From: Micromonospora zamorensis
GTDB taxonomy: Bacteria; Actinomycetota; Actinomycetes; Mycobacteriales; Micromonosporaceae
Direction: 5' to 3'
DNA length: 64,000 nucleotides
NCBI RefSeq assembly: GCF_900090275.1
Contig: NZ_LT607755.1
Span: forward strand, 1,116,001-1,180,000
Below the pieces are notes generated by a model that saw only the letters and a list, made by a program, of their open reading frames with translations, was not told the origin of the DNA and searched no databases. A program made the translations under genes and the position numbers. Below are positions 56,087 through 64,000 of the stretch, piece by piece. Positions within the stretch are counted from its first letter, which is position 1. Every line of letters begins with the position of its first letter.

Positions 56087-57342
56087 GACCGCTGGAGGAC
56101 CTGCGCATCATCGCGGTCGAGCAGTACGGTGCCGGGCCGTTCGGCAGCGTGCACCTGGCCGACCTCGGCGCCGAGGTCATCAAGATCGAGGACCCGCGGG
56201 CCGGCGGCGACGTCGGCAGGTACGTGCCGCCGTACGCCGAGGACGAGGACTCGCTCTTCTTCGAGACGTTCAACCGCAACAAGCGCAGCGTCTCTCTCGA
56301 TCTGGCTACCGCCGCCGGGCGTGGCGTCTTCGAACAACTCGTCGCGGTCTCCGACGTCGTCTACTCCAACCTGCGCGGGGACGTGCCGGAGAAGCTGCGC
56401 ATCCGGTACGACGACCTCAAGCACCTCAACCCGCGCATCGTGTGCGTGTCGCTGACCGGGTTCGGGATGACCGGACCGCGCAAGCAGGAACCCGGCTACG
56501 ACTACGTGTTGCAGGGTCTCGCTGGCTGGATGGAGCTGACCGGTGAGCCGGACGGACCGCCCACCAAGTCCGGACTGTCACTGGTGGACTACTCGGGCGG
56601 CTTCGTGGCCGCGATCTCGCTGCTGGCCGGGGTGCACGCCGCCCGCCGCGACGGCGTCGGGATGGACTGCGACGTCAGCCTCTACGACACTGCGGTGTCG
56701 ATGCTGACCTATCCCGCGACGTGGCACCTGAACGCCGGGTTCCAGCCGGCCCGCACACACCACTCGGCCCACCCGTCGCTCGTGCCGTTCCAGGCGTTCG
56801 AGGCCAAGGACGGTTGGATGGTCGTCGGCTGCGCGAAGGAGAAGTTCTGGGCCCGGCTGTGCCAGATCGTCGGCCACCCGGAGTGGGCCGAGGCCGGCTC
56901 GCCGTACGCGACCTTCGCCGGCCGGCGGGAGCAGAGCAGCGACCTGGTGCCCCGGTTGGAGGCGATCTTCCGGCAGAAGACCGTCGACGACTGGCTCACG
57001 CGGCTCTACGCCGGGTCGATCCCGTGCGGCCCGATCAACGACGTCGGCGCGGCCCTGGCGGACGAGCACACCGCCGCCCGGAACCTCGTGGTCACCACCG
57101 ACCACCCCCGCTACGGCGAGGTACGGCAGCTCGCGTCCCCGGTGCGGGTCGGCGACGAGACGCCCACCTACCGCCGGGCACCGCAGCGCAACGAGGACCT
57201 GGCACTCGTCACCGAGGAGATCCTGGGCCTGGACGCGCAGCAGGTGGTGGCGCTGCGGGCCGCCGGCGCGTTCGGCGATGCCGAGCCGGCACACGGCGCG
57301 AACACCCCTGACAGCCTCGACACCACAGCCACGTCACGATGA
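56083..57342 (+). CDS. CaiB/BaiF-family (class III) CoA-transferase
   Basis: The protein has 419 residues, starting at a GTG that overlaps the previous stop. The family opening is clear: EDLRIIAVEQYGAGPFGSVH, then LADLGAEVIKIEDPRAGGDV, NRNKRSVSLDLATAAGRGVF, and YDYVLQGLAGWMELTGEPDG with the catalytic Asp region. The C-terminal lobe has AGSIPCGPINDVGAALADEH. It moves CoA from a donor thioester to an acid through enzyme-bound intermediates. It offers a second way of making CoA esters in the operon beside the ligase, perhaps for a mesaconate- or citramalate-like diacid. Confidence 0.9.
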   Translation: MRPLEDLRIIAVEQYGAGPFGSVHLADLGAEVIKIEDPRAGGDVGRYVPPYAEDEDSLFFETFNRNKRSVSLDLATAAGRGVFEQLVAVSDVVYSNLRGDVPEKLRIRYDDLKHLNPRIVCVSLTGFGMTGPRKQEPGYDYVLQGLAGWMELTGEPDGPPTKSGLSLVDYSGGFVAAISLLAGVHAARRDGVGMDCDVSLYDTAVSMLTYPATWHLNAGFQPARTHHSAHPSLVPFQAFEAKDGWMVVGCAKEKFWARLCQIVGHPEWAEAGSPYATFAGRREQSSDLVPRLEAIFRQKTVDDWLTRLYAGSIPCGPINDVGAALADEHTAARNLVVTTDHPRYGEVRQLASPVRVGDETPTYRRAPQRNEDLALVTEEILGLDAQQVVALRAAGAFGDAEPAHGANTPDSLDTTATSR

Positions 57343-58733
57343 TCGCCGAGGAGCTTGCCGAGTGGGGCACGGGCCACGTCGAAGTGCCGGCCGCGGTCCG
57401 GGCCGCAGCGCTGCGGCACCTGCTCGACGGGGTCGGAACGGCGCTGGGTGGGCTGCGCGCCAGCCCGATGACGGGGGAGCCCGGTGGGCGGTCGCCGATA
57501 CCGGCCGTCGTCGTCGCCCGGGGACTCGGCGGGCCGCCGGAGGCGACGATCATCGGGTCGCGGGGCCGGGTCGGTGCGCCGGCCGCCGCGCTCGCCAACG
57601 GCACCCTCGTGCACGCACTGGACTTCGACGACACCCACGCCGGCGGCCTCGTGCACGCCACAGCCGTGGTGCTGCCGGCCGCGTTCGCCGTCGGCGAGCA
57701 GGTCGGCGCGCCCGGCCGAGCCGTGCTCGAGGCCGCCGTCGTCGGCTACGAAACCGTGTGCCGGGTCGCCGCCGCCGCGTCGCACGGCTTCCACGCCCGC
57801 GGGCTGCACGCCACGATGGTGGCCGGCGTGTTCTCCTCGGCGATCGTCGCGTCCCGGCTGCTCGGCCTCGACGCCGCGCGGACGACCGACGCGCTCGGCA
57901 TCGCCGGCAGCCAGGCCGGCGGGCTCCTGGCGTTCCTGCACAGTGGAGCCTCGACGAAGCAGCTGCACCCGGGATTCGCCGGGCACGCCGGCATCCTCGC
58001 CGCCCGGCTGGCCGCGGCCGGGGCCGGCGGCCCCGCTAACGTCCTCGACGGCCCGCACGGTGTCTACGACGCACTGGCCGCCGGCGCGGTCGACCTCGCG
58101 TCCATCACCGCCGAGCTCGGCACACGCTGGGAGACCACCCGGATCGGCATCAAGCCGTACCCGGCGTGCCAACTCTCCCACGCCGCGATCGACGCGGTCC
58201 GCGACGCGGTGCGCCGCGGCGGTGTCCGTTCCGGCGACGTCGCCTCGATCGACGTCGACGTTCACCCCGACTCGGTGCCCACGGTCTGCGACACCCGGCG
58301 GGACCTGGCGCGACCGGCGTCGCCGTACGCGGCGAAGTTCTCGCTGCCGTGGAGCATCGCCGCCGCCGTCGTCGACGGTGACCTGACCACCGCAACGTAC
58401 GAGCCGGACTCGCTCGTCCGACCCGAGGTGGAACGCGTTGCCCGGCTGGTGCGTTGGCACGTTGCCCCCACCGGCGGCCCCGCGGCCGACGCGCCCGGCA
58501 CCGCCCGCATCACGCTCGTCGACGGCTCGGCCGTTCCCGGCAGCGTGCCACGCAGCGCGGGTGGCCCGGACAACCCGCTGACCGACGAGCAGCTCGTCGC
58601 GAAGTTCCACGGCAACGCCGGTGGCGACACCACAGACGTCATCGACCTGCTGTCCCGTCTCGACGAGCTGGACACCATCGAACCGCTCATGGCGGCGCTG
58701 GCCGCCGCCGGTACAGGCAGGGACCGCCCGTGA
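57339..58733 (+). CDS. MmgE/PrpD-family protein
   Basis: The protein has 464 residues; its ATG overlaps the previous stop. It is typical MmgE/PrpD: AALRHLLDGVGTALGGLRAS, ANGTLVHALDFDDTHAGGLV with the D-F-D-D-T-H motif, then HPSA-like AVVLPAAFAVGEQVGA, GFHARGLHATMVAGVFSSAI and IGIKPYPACQLSHAAIDAV. Family members include 2-methylcitrate dehydratase, iminodisuccinate epimerase and cis-aconitate decarboxylase, so dehydration, epimerisation or decarboxylation of a branched polycarboxylate is possible. With the ICL-type and HpcH-type lyases it suggests methylcitrate- or citramalate-like chemistry, which remains inference. Confidence 0.88.
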   Translation: MIAEELAEWGTGHVEVPAAVRAAALRHLLDGVGTALGGLRASPMTGEPGGRSPIPAVVVARGLGGPPEATIIGSRGRVGAPAAALANGTLVHALDFDDTHAGGLVHATAVVLPAAFAVGEQVGAPGRAVLEAAVVGYETVCRVAAAASHGFHARGLHATMVAGVFSSAIVASRLLGLDAARTTDALGIAGSQAGGLLAFLHSGASTKQLHPGFAGHAGILAARLAAAGAGGPANVLDGPHGVYDALAAGAVDLASITAELGTRWETTRIGIKPYPACQLSHAAIDAVRDAVRRGGVRSGDVASIDVDVHPDSVPTVCDTRRDLARPASPYAAKFSLPWSIAAAVVDGDLTTATYEPDSLVRPEVERVARLVRWHVAPTGGPAADAPGTARITLVDGSAVPGSVPRSAGGPDNPLTDEQLVAKFHGNAGGDTTDVIDLLSRLDELDTIEPLMAALAAAGTGRDRP

Positions 58734-59965
58734 CACCACACGCTATCAAACCGCCCTCCTTCCGCTGGTTCCCGTACGACGGCTTCACGTTCTGCCTCGG
58801 CCTCGCAGAGGGCGACGCGGCCTGGACCTCCGGCCACACCTCCGCCGCGTTCGACGAGGCCGTCGGCAGGATGACGGTCACCGGGGACATGGCGGCGCAG
58901 GCGCGCACCGCGTACGAGAAGGTGCTGACGATCCTGGCGGCCGCCGGGTTCGGGCCGCAGGACGTCACCCGAATCACCGAGAACGTGACGGTCGCCGGGC
59001 TCGCCGAGTACGAGGCGGCCGCGGCGGTCCGGCGGGAGGTCTTCGGCGACCACGAGCCCGTGCTGCGGACGGTCGTCGTCGAGCGGCTCGTGCGGCGTAC
59101 CGCGCTGCTGGAGGTCGAGCTGCACGCGGTCCGCGGCGGCGGCGAGGTGCTGGCCGCCAGCGAGCCCCGGCCGGCCGGCACCTGGCAGGCCTCCACCGTG
59201 CGGGCGGGCCACGACGGTGCGGTGTACCTACCGACGATGGTCCCGGTCGACGCCACCGGCGCCGTGGTCCACCCGGGGGACTTCGCCGCGCAGTACGCCT
59301 ACTGCCTGGACCGGGCGGGCGACCTGCTCACGGCGGTCGGGCTGTCCCTCGACGCGGTCGTCACGACGTACGACTACTCGACGCCGGAGACCCGCGACGT
59401 GTACCGCCGGACGCACCGCGTGCGGCGGGAACGCCTCGGCGGCGCCGGCGTCTACCCGGGCGCGGGCGGCATCCTGATGAGCCGGCTGCACCACCCGGAC
59501 GCGCTCGTCGCGATCGACGTCACCGCCTCCCGGCACCCCCTGGAACTGGTCAACCCCGGCTGGTCCCGCTACGACACGCTCACCTACGCACCCGGGGTCA
59601 GGGCCGGCCGGACCCTGTACATGTCCGGGTTCGCGGCGCTGGACATGCAGACGCAGCAGGCCCTGCACCCCGACGACATCGTGGCGCAGGCCGAGGCGAC
59701 GTACGGCGCGATCCTGCACCTGCTGCGCCACGCCGGCCTCGGACCGGAGCACCTGCTGGAGACAACCGAATACTGCGTCGAGTCCGCGCTGTCGGCGTAC
59801 CGGGGCGTGGCCGGCGTGCGGGAACGGCTGCTCAGCCCGCCCTGGCCGGCGTCGACCGGAGCGATCTGCAAGGCCCTGCTGCGCCCCGAGTTCCTGCTCG
59901 AGGTGTTCCCGACGGCGCTGTACCCGGTATCAGCGCCGCGCGGCGTGGCGGAGGAGACGGCATGA
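58730..59965 (+). CDS. Protein with three tandem RidA domains
   Basis: The protein has 411 residues from a GTG that overlaps the previous stop. Three RidA/YjgF-type repeats of ~130 residues are visible: 1 (SGHTSAAFDEAVGRMTVTGD ... VLRTVVVERL ... LLEVELHAV), 2 (VYLPTMVPVDATGAVVHPGD ... GILMSRLHHPDALVAIDVTA) and 3 (LYMSGFAALDMQTQQALHPD ... GAICKALLRPEFLLEVFPTA). Only repeat 1 keeps both the active-site Arg (LRTVVV) and the Glu (LEVEL). Repeats 2 and 3 have lost the Arg. Normal RidA enzymes are single-domain trimers that hydrolyse reactive enamines or imines. This chain may be a one-piece trimer with one working site. Confidence 0.82.
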   Translation: MTPHAIKPPSFRWFPYDGFTFCLGLAEGDAAWTSGHTSAAFDEAVGRMTVTGDMAAQARTAYEKVLTILAAAGFGPQDVTRITENVTVAGLAEYEAAAAVRREVFGDHEPVLRTVVVERLVRRTALLEVELHAVRGGGEVLAASEPRPAGTWQASTVRAGHDGAVYLPTMVPVDATGAVVHPGDFAAQYAYCLDRAGDLLTAVGLSLDAVVTTYDYSTPETRDVYRRTHRVRRERLGGAGVYPGAGGILMSRLHHPDALVAIDVTASRHPLELVNPGWSRYDTLTYAPGVRAGRTLYMSGFAALDMQTQQALHPDDIVAQAEATYGAILHLLRHAGLGPEHLLETTEYCVESALSAYRGVAGVRERLLSPPWPASTGAICKALLRPEFLLEVFPTALYPVSAPRGVAEETA

Positions 59966-60462
59966 GCCTGCTGACCGACGATCTGCGTGCACTGCTGGGC
60001 ACGAGGAAGGTCTACACCGCGCCGGAACCGCTCGGCGCCGCGGCCGGCCGGTACTTCGGCATGGCCGTCGGCGACGACAACCCGCTCTACTCCGACCCCG
60101 AGTTCGCCCGCGCGCAGGGCCTGCCGGGCGTGACCGCCCCACCGACGCTCATCTGCGAGACCAACCAGTACGCGAACCTCCCGATGGACAGCGACGGCTA
60201 TGCGGGGCACTCCTGGCACCTCGACCTCCCCGGTACCCGCCAGGTCCGCGGCGGCAACAGCTACACGTTTCACCGCCGGGTACGCCCCGACGACGTCATC
60301 ACCGCGAGCTGGGAGATCCACGACCTGACCGAGAAGCGGACCCGCACCGGCGCGGACATGCTCGTGGTCTCCTCGCGCGCGACGTACACCAACCAGGACG
60401 GCGAACTGCTCGCCGTCAACGAGGAGACGATCATCCTGGTCGGCCTGGACGGTGCCGCATGA
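59962..60462 (+). CDS. MaoC-like hydratase subunit (hydratase/aldolase module)
   Basis: The protein has 166 residues; its ATG overlaps the previous stop. It resembles the FAS1/MaoC N-terminal half-hotdog: YTAPEPLGAAAGRYFGMAVG, then DDNPLYSDPEFARAQGLPGV with a D-N-P-L-Y motif close to the D-x4-H hydratase dyad, TAPPTLICETNQYANL, and NSYTFHRRVRPDDVITASWE. It is followed by a second short MaoC gene, a thiolase-like gene and a DUF35 gene, the same order of functions as ChsH1/ChsH2/Ltp2 in steroid side-chain removal. The pair probably forms one heteromeric enoyl-CoA hydratase. Confidence 0.82.
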   Translation: MSLLTDDLRALLGTRKVYTAPEPLGAAAGRYFGMAVGDDNPLYSDPEFARAQGLPGVTAPPTLICETNQYANLPMDSDGYAGHSWHLDLPGTRQVRGGNSYTFHRRVRPDDVITASWEIHDLTEKRTRTGADMLVVSSRATYTNQDGELLAVNEETIILVGLDGAA

Positions 60463-60902
60463 CACCTCCGGTGCCACCGAACATCGGGGCTGCGCTGCCC
60501 ACGCTGGAGCGCACCATCACGCTCACCGACATGGTCGCCTACGCCGGCGCCACCTGGGACTGGTACCGCCTGCACTTCGACAGCGAGTTCGTGGCCGCCG
60601 CGCGGGTCCCGGGCCCGGTCGTGGACGGGCAGGTGTTCGGGGCGCTCTTCGTCGAGCTGCTGCAGGACGCGCTCGGTCCACGCTGCTTCGTGCACGAGCT
60701 GTCGTTCACGTTCCGGAACCTGATGTTCGCCGGCGAGACCGTGCGGTGCGAGGCGACAGTGGTCGAGGTCGGCGCCGACCGCGTCCGGGTCGAACTCGCC
60801 GCCACGATCCTGGCCAGCGAGTACGGCCCGCAACGGCCCGCCGTCCGCCCTGCCCACGCGACGGTCCTGCTGGGCACGGCCGACGGGCCGGGCGCGCAGT
60901 GA
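60459..60902 (+). CDS. Second MaoC-like hydratase subunit
   Basis: The protein has 147 residues; its ATG overlaps the previous stop. Hotdog-fold elements: TITLTDMVAYAGATWDWYRL, then HFDSEFVAAARVPGPVVDGQ with the A-T-W-D-W-x-x-x-H dyad typical of ChsH1-like MaoC subunits, VHELSFTFRNLMFAGETVRC and a closing VELAATILASEYGPQ. It is probably the catalytic half of a heteromer with the product of 59962. Its stop overlaps the GTG of the thiolase-like gene. The specific enoyl-CoA substrate is not known. Confidence 0.82.
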   Translation: MTPPVPPNIGAALPTLERTITLTDMVAYAGATWDWYRLHFDSEFVAAARVPGPVVDGQVFGALFVELLQDALGPRCFVHELSFTFRNLMFAGETVRCEATVVEVGADRVRVELAATILASEYGPQRPAVRPAHATVLLGTADGPGAQ

Positions 60903-62041
60903 CCGGCGTGGCGATCGTGGGCGCGGCCGAGTGCGACCTCGGCAGCACCGGGAAGTCCACGCTCACGCTTCAGACCCAGGCCGTCACCCGGGCGCTCGCC
61001 GACGCCGGGCTGACCCTCGCCGACGTCGACGGACTGGCCACCACCGGAGTGTCCCGCTTCTCCACCACACAGCTCGCCGAGTATCTCGGGCAGCAGCCCC
61101 GCTGGGTCGACTCGACGTTCGTCGGCGGGTCGGCCGCCGAGATGATGGTCGCCCGCGCCACCCAGGCCATCGACGCCGGTCAGGCATCCACAGTGGTCAT
61201 CAGCTTCGCGTCGAACCAGCGCTCCGCGCGCTCGCGCAGCCTCGGCGGGATCGTCGAGGAGCACACCCCGGAGGCCCAGTTCGAGGCGCCGTACGCCCCG
61301 TTGTACCCGCTGTCGTACTACGCGATGGCGGCGCAGCAGTACTTCCACCGGTACGGCGGCACGCGGGAGAAGCTGGCCGAGATCGCGGTCGCCGCCAGGG
61401 AGTGGGCGCTGCTCAACCCGGCCGCGTTCCGCTACGGCGCCGGGCCGCTGACCGTCGACGACGTGCTCGCCGCGCCGATGGTCTCCAGCCCGCTGACCGT
61501 CGCCGACTGCTGCCTGGTGACCGACGGCGGCGGAGCGGTCGTGATCACCACGCTCGACCGGGCCCGCGACCTGCGGCACCCGCCGGTACGGGTCCTCGGG
61601 TACGGCGAACGGTCGACGAACACGTCGATGACCGCTGTCGAGGACCTGACGGTCGCCGGCGCGCGCGAGTCCGGCCGGGAGGCGTTCGCCCGGGCCGGCA
61701 TCACACCGGCTGACGTGGACGTGCTGGAGGTGTACGACTCGTTCACCATCACGGCCGCGCTCAGCATCGAGGCACTGGGCTTCTGCGGACCGGGGGAGGT
61801 GCTCGACTTCATACAGGGCGGCCGGATCCGTCCCGGCGGTGAGTTGGCGCTGGACACCTCCGGCGGTGGCCTGTCGTACTGCCATCCCGGTCAGTACGGG
61901 GTGCTGCTGCTGGTGGAGGCGGTCCGCCAACTGCGCGGCGAGGCGGGAGCCCGGCAGGTGCCCGACGCCCGGGTGGCCGTGGCGCACGGCACCGGCGGGA
62001 TCCTGTCCACGCACGCGACGGTCGTGCTGGGGGTGCGGTGA
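60899..62041 (+). CDS. Thiolase-superfamily protein lacking the nucleophilic Cys (Ltp2-like aldolase)
   Basis: The protein has 380 residues, starting at a GTG that overlaps the previous stop. It has the thiolase fold in the lipid-transfer/SCP-x branch: MTGVAIVGAAECDLGSTGKS, TFVGGSAAEMMVARATQAID where true thiolases have their Cys, SYYAMAAQQYFHRYGGTREK, VYDSFTITAALSIEALGFCG, GGGLSYCHPGQYG and AHGTGGILSTHATVVLG. With no Cys in the first motif, it fits Ltp2-type retro-aldolases, which cleave beta-hydroxyacyl-CoA and need a DUF35 partner. That partner is encoded immediately downstream. It would release a short acyl-CoA from a side chain. Confidence 0.85.
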   Translation: MTGVAIVGAAECDLGSTGKSTLTLQTQAVTRALADAGLTLADVDGLATTGVSRFSTTQLAEYLGQQPRWVDSTFVGGSAAEMMVARATQAIDAGQASTVVISFASNQRSARSRSLGGIVEEHTPEAQFEAPYAPLYPLSYYAMAAQQYFHRYGGTREKLAEIAVAAREWALLNPAAFRYGAGPLTVDDVLAAPMVSSPLTVADCCLVTDGGGAVVITTLDRARDLRHPPVRVLGYGERSTNTSMTAVEDLTVAGARESGREAFARAGITPADVDVLEVYDSFTITAALSIEALGFCGPGEVLDFIQGGRIRPGGELALDTSGGGLSYCHPGQYGVLLLVEAVRQLRGEAGARQVPDARVAVAHGTGGILSTHATVVLGVR

Positions 62042-62418
62042 TGCACGTGCCGCCACCCGACGACGTGACGGCCGGCTGGTGGGACGCCACCCGGGAGCAC
62101 CGCTACACGCTGCAGACCTGCGGGTCCTGCGGGCACGTCCAGCATCCGCCGCGTGCGCTGTGCACCGCCTGCTCGTCGATGGTGGATCTCGGGTTCGTCG
62201 AGGCGTCCGGCCACGGCGTCGTGGACACGTTCACCGTGGTGCACCGGGCACCCGTGCCGGGGGCTGCCGTGCCGTACACGATCGCCCGGGTCCGGCTCAC
62301 CGAGGGACCACTCGTGCTGTCCACCCTCGAAGGGCAGGACTGGCGGATCGGTGACCCGGTCCGTGTCGGTTGGCTCGACCTCGACGACGGCCGGGCGCTG
62401 CCGGTCTTCCACCGCTGA
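62041..62418 (+). CDS. DUF35 OB-fold/zinc-ribbon partner of the thiolase-like protein
   Basis: The protein has 125 residues. The ATG at 62041 overlaps the stop before it (TGATG); a GTG at 62038 is also possible. An N-terminal helix is followed by a zinc ribbon (TCGSCGHVQHPPRALCTACS, four Cys) and an OB fold (GHGVVDTFTVVHRAPVPG, VPYTIARVRLTEGPLVLSTL). In steroid catabolism the DUF35 domain of ChsH2 binds and activates the aldolase Ltp2. The same arrangement here supports a hydratase/aldolase complex from genes 59962 to 62418. Confidence 0.88.
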   Translation: MHVPPPDDVTAGWWDATREHRYTLQTCGSCGHVQHPPRALCTACSSMVDLGFVEASGHGVVDTFTVVHRAPVPGAAVPYTIARVRLTEGPLVLSTLEGQDWRIGDPVRVGWLDLDDGRALPVFHR

Positions 62419-62430
62419 CGGAGGCTACCC

Positions 62431-63588
62431 ATGGACTTCACGCTCACCGAGGAGCAGCAGGACTTCCGCGCCCTGCTCCGCACGTTCGTCGACCGGGAGA
62501 TCATCCCGGTCGCGCGGGAGTGGGAGCAAACCGGGCGGTACCCGACGGAGATCGTGCGGGGGATGGCCGAGATGGGGCTGTTCGGCATCACCGTGCCCGA
62601 ACAGTACGGCGGCCTCGACCTCGACCCGGTCTCGTTCGCGCTGGTGTTCGAGGAACTCGCCCGCGGCTGGATGGGCATCGCCGGCATCCTCGGCAGCCAC
62701 TCCCTGGCCTGCCGGATGATCGCCATACACGGCACCGAGGAGCAGAAGCAGGCCTACCTGCCCGACCTCGCCACCGGCGCCCGGCGGAGCGGCATCGGCC
62801 TCACCGAGCCGGACGCCGGCACCGACCTGCAGGGCATCCGCACCACCGCCCGCCTCGACGGCGACCACTACGTCGTCAACGGCACCAAAATGTGGATCAC
62901 CAACGCGCGGTACGCTGACCCGCTGCCGGTGCTGGTAAAGACCGACCCGCACGCCACGCCCGCGCACACCGGCATGAGCGTGCTGCTCGTCGACGCGACG
63001 CTGGACGGCTTCCAGGTCCTGCGGGACATCCCGAAGCTCGGCTACAAGGGCACCGAGTCCTGCGAGATCCTCCTCGACAACGTGCGGGTACCGAAGGACC
63101 GGTTGCTCGGTGGCGTCGAGGGCGTCGGCCTCAAGCAGGCGTTGTCCGCCCTGGAGTGGGGCCGGGTCAACATCGCCGCGCGGTCGGTCGGCATCGCGCA
63201 GCGCGCCCACGACGAGGCGCTGGCGTACGCCCAGCAGCGCAAGGCGTTCGGCAAGCACATCGCCGAGTTCCAGGCGATCCAGCTCAAGCTCGCCACCATC
63301 GCGATCCAGCTCCAGGCCGCCCGCCTGATGGCGTACTGGGCGGCCGACGCGGTCCGGCGCGGTCGCGCCGACGGGCAGACCGGGATGGCCAAGGTGTTCT
63401 GCTCGGAGGTGGCCCTCGAGGCCGCGATCGACGCGATGAAGGTGCACGGCGGCTACGGCTACTCCACCGAGTTCGAGGTCGAGCGCCTCTACCGGGACTC
63501 GATCCTGATGAGCATCGGCGAGGGCACGAACGACATCCTGCGGACCGTCGTCGCGAAGGCGCTCGTACGCGGCGACCTGACGGTCTGA
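62431..63588 (+). CDS. Acyl-CoA dehydrogenase
   Basis: The protein has 385 residues. The ATG at 62431 follows GGAGGCTAC. All family elements are present: FGITVPEQYGGLDLDPVSFA, GIGLTEPDAGTDLQGIRTTA, NGTKMWITNARYADPLPVLV, DNVRVPKDRLLGG, then QQRKAFGKHIAEFQAIQLKL and VHGGYGYSTEFEVERLYRDS with a catalytic-base region near YRD. FAD-dependent introduction of a C=C bond next to the thioester is expected, giving the enoyl-CoA for the MaoC hydratases. It is the last gene of the 13-gene operon. No terminator is obvious within the following 100 bp. Confidence 0.93.
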   Translation: MDFTLTEEQQDFRALLRTFVDREIIPVAREWEQTGRYPTEIVRGMAEMGLFGITVPEQYGGLDLDPVSFALVFEELARGWMGIAGILGSHSLACRMIAIHGTEEQKQAYLPDLATGARRSGIGLTEPDAGTDLQGIRTTARLDGDHYVVNGTKMWITNARYADPLPVLVKTDPHATPAHTGMSVLLVDATLDGFQVLRDIPKLGYKGTESCEILLDNVRVPKDRLLGGVEGVGLKQALSALEWGRVNIAARSVGIAQRAHDEALAYAQQRKAFGKHIAEFQAIQLKLATIAIQLQAARLMAYWAADAVRRGRADGQTGMAKVFCSEVALEAAIDAMKVHGGYGYSTEFEVERLYRDSILMSIGEGTNDILRTVVAKALVRGDLTV

Positions 63589-63672
63589 CACTCCCACCAG
63601 GGCGGGTTCGTCGTGCCCGGCCGACGACCGCCTCCTGTTGACGTCCGAAGTGGTCACCTCTCGCTGCTCCAC

Positions 63673-63858
63673 ATGCCGAACCCCCTCCACGGGAGTTGGG
63701 AGCAGCGCGGCTGGTTCTTGGTTCGGGACGCCATGGACCCCGCTCGGCTAATCGAGCTGATTTGCGGTCCCGAGCGAGCCTGCTGGCTAGATGACGACGT
63801 TCGGTCGCTGTCGGCGAGGAACCTTGCGGCCCAGGCGGACCGGATAACTCGATCTTGA
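63673..63858 (+). CDS. Short open frame, possible truncated gene
   Basis: The frame has 61 codons from ATG 63673. It begins plausibly (GSWEQRGWFLVRDAMDPARL), rather like the first helix-strand of phytanoyl-CoA-dioxygenase-type proteins, but ends after 61 residues without any iron-binding HxD. There is no ribosome site. It may be a decayed gene or chance coding. The gap 63589-63672 shows nothing. Confidence 0.25.
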   Translation: MPNPLHGSWEQRGWFLVRDAMDPARLIELICGPERACWLDDDVRSLSARNLAAQADRITRS

Positions 63859-63879
63859 TCGGCGTGCCACAGTTCGCCA

Positions 63880-64000
63880 GTGGAGATCGCTGAAATCAAG
63901 CCCGGTGACGACGAGCGTCTGGCGCGGGTGCTGCTGTCGTTACAGCAGGCGGCCTACGCGGTGGAGGCGTCGATCATCGGTGATGATCGAATTCCGCCTT
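63880..64000 (+). CDS. GNAT-family N-acetyltransferase, 5' part (cut by window edge)
   Basis: From GTG 63880 the frame stays open to the window end, giving 40 complete codons. The phrase RLARVLLSLQQAAYAVEASI, then IGDDRIPP, is the usual opening of a branch of GNAT acetyltransferases in actinomycetes (LxxLQxxAYxxEAxLIGDxxIPPL). The acetyl-CoA-binding part lies beyond the edge. Start codon uncertain, since no ribosome site is seen. Confidence 0.5.
   Translation, partial: MEIAEIKPGDDERLARVLLSLQQAAYAVEASIIGDDRIPP

Overview
The window is very GC-rich, gene-dense DNA from an actinomycete. Codon use, frequent GTG starts, ATGA/GTGA start-stop overlaps and several protein families (CU044_5270, GlxA, WxL/DUF916-like, Rv2525c-like DUF1906) point to Micromonosporaceae. 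That family assignment is an inference from style, not a proven placement.

Positions 1-7,370 look like the right-hand part of a decayed integrated element. They hold gene fragments (97-213, 962-1207, 4066-4206), a lipoprotein, an adenylate-kinase-like protein with a degenerate P-loop, an ECF sigma factor with its CU044_5270 partner, an HD phosphohydrolase coupled to an XRE regulator, and a four-gene operon of tiny proteins. The block ends at a 3' fragment of a tRNA-Val(CAC) gene (7322-7366) followed by a tRNA-type terminator, which is the usual footprint of tRNA-site integration. Positions 7,684-14,330 hold ordinary genes: a GlxA-type regulator divergent from a cupin, a large secreted HExxH protein, a KptA-type RNA 2'-phosphotransferase and a secreted DUF1906 protein.

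From 14,760 to 63,588 the window is one large catabolic locus. Its promoters carry repeats of one palindrome, TGGAAAC-N3-GTTTCCA, and an IclR-family regulator (47750-48568) sits inside it with a weak copy in front. The parts are: an MFS transporter with an FAD oxidoreductase; an SDR; a plus-strand operon (18782-31099) of WxL, DUF916-like, neocarzinostatin-like and LPXTG surface proteins enclosing a branched-chain-type ABC importer built from fused polypeptides; a nine-gene minus-strand operon (39842 to 31169); a six-gene minus-strand operon (47544 to 40227) of flavin reductase, acyl-CoA-dehydrogenase-like oxygenase, two aldehyde dehydrogenases, an isocitrate-lyase-family lyase and an FAD monooxygenase; an HpcH-type lyase and a cupin; and a 13-gene plus-strand operon (51408-63588) of CoA-thioester chemistry.

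The main discovery is in the nine-gene operon. It contains a NOL/NYC1-like SDR (chlorophyll b reductase family), a chlorophyllase-like alpha/beta hydrolase, a PaO-type Rieske oxygenase and two proteins that align by eye with plant red chlorophyll catabolite reductase (RCCR). A second NOL-like SDR lies at 52131. Together these mirror the plant PaO/phyllobilin route of chlorophyll breakdown. They sit with an importer and with lyases, an imide/amide-type hydrolase set, a maleate-isomerase-family enzyme and a steroid-like hydratase/aldolase module that could consume the fragments. I propose a bacterial tetrapyrrole (chlorophyll or bilin) uptake-and-catabolism system under IclR control. Family resemblance is seen in the sequence; the substrate and the order of steps are inferred.
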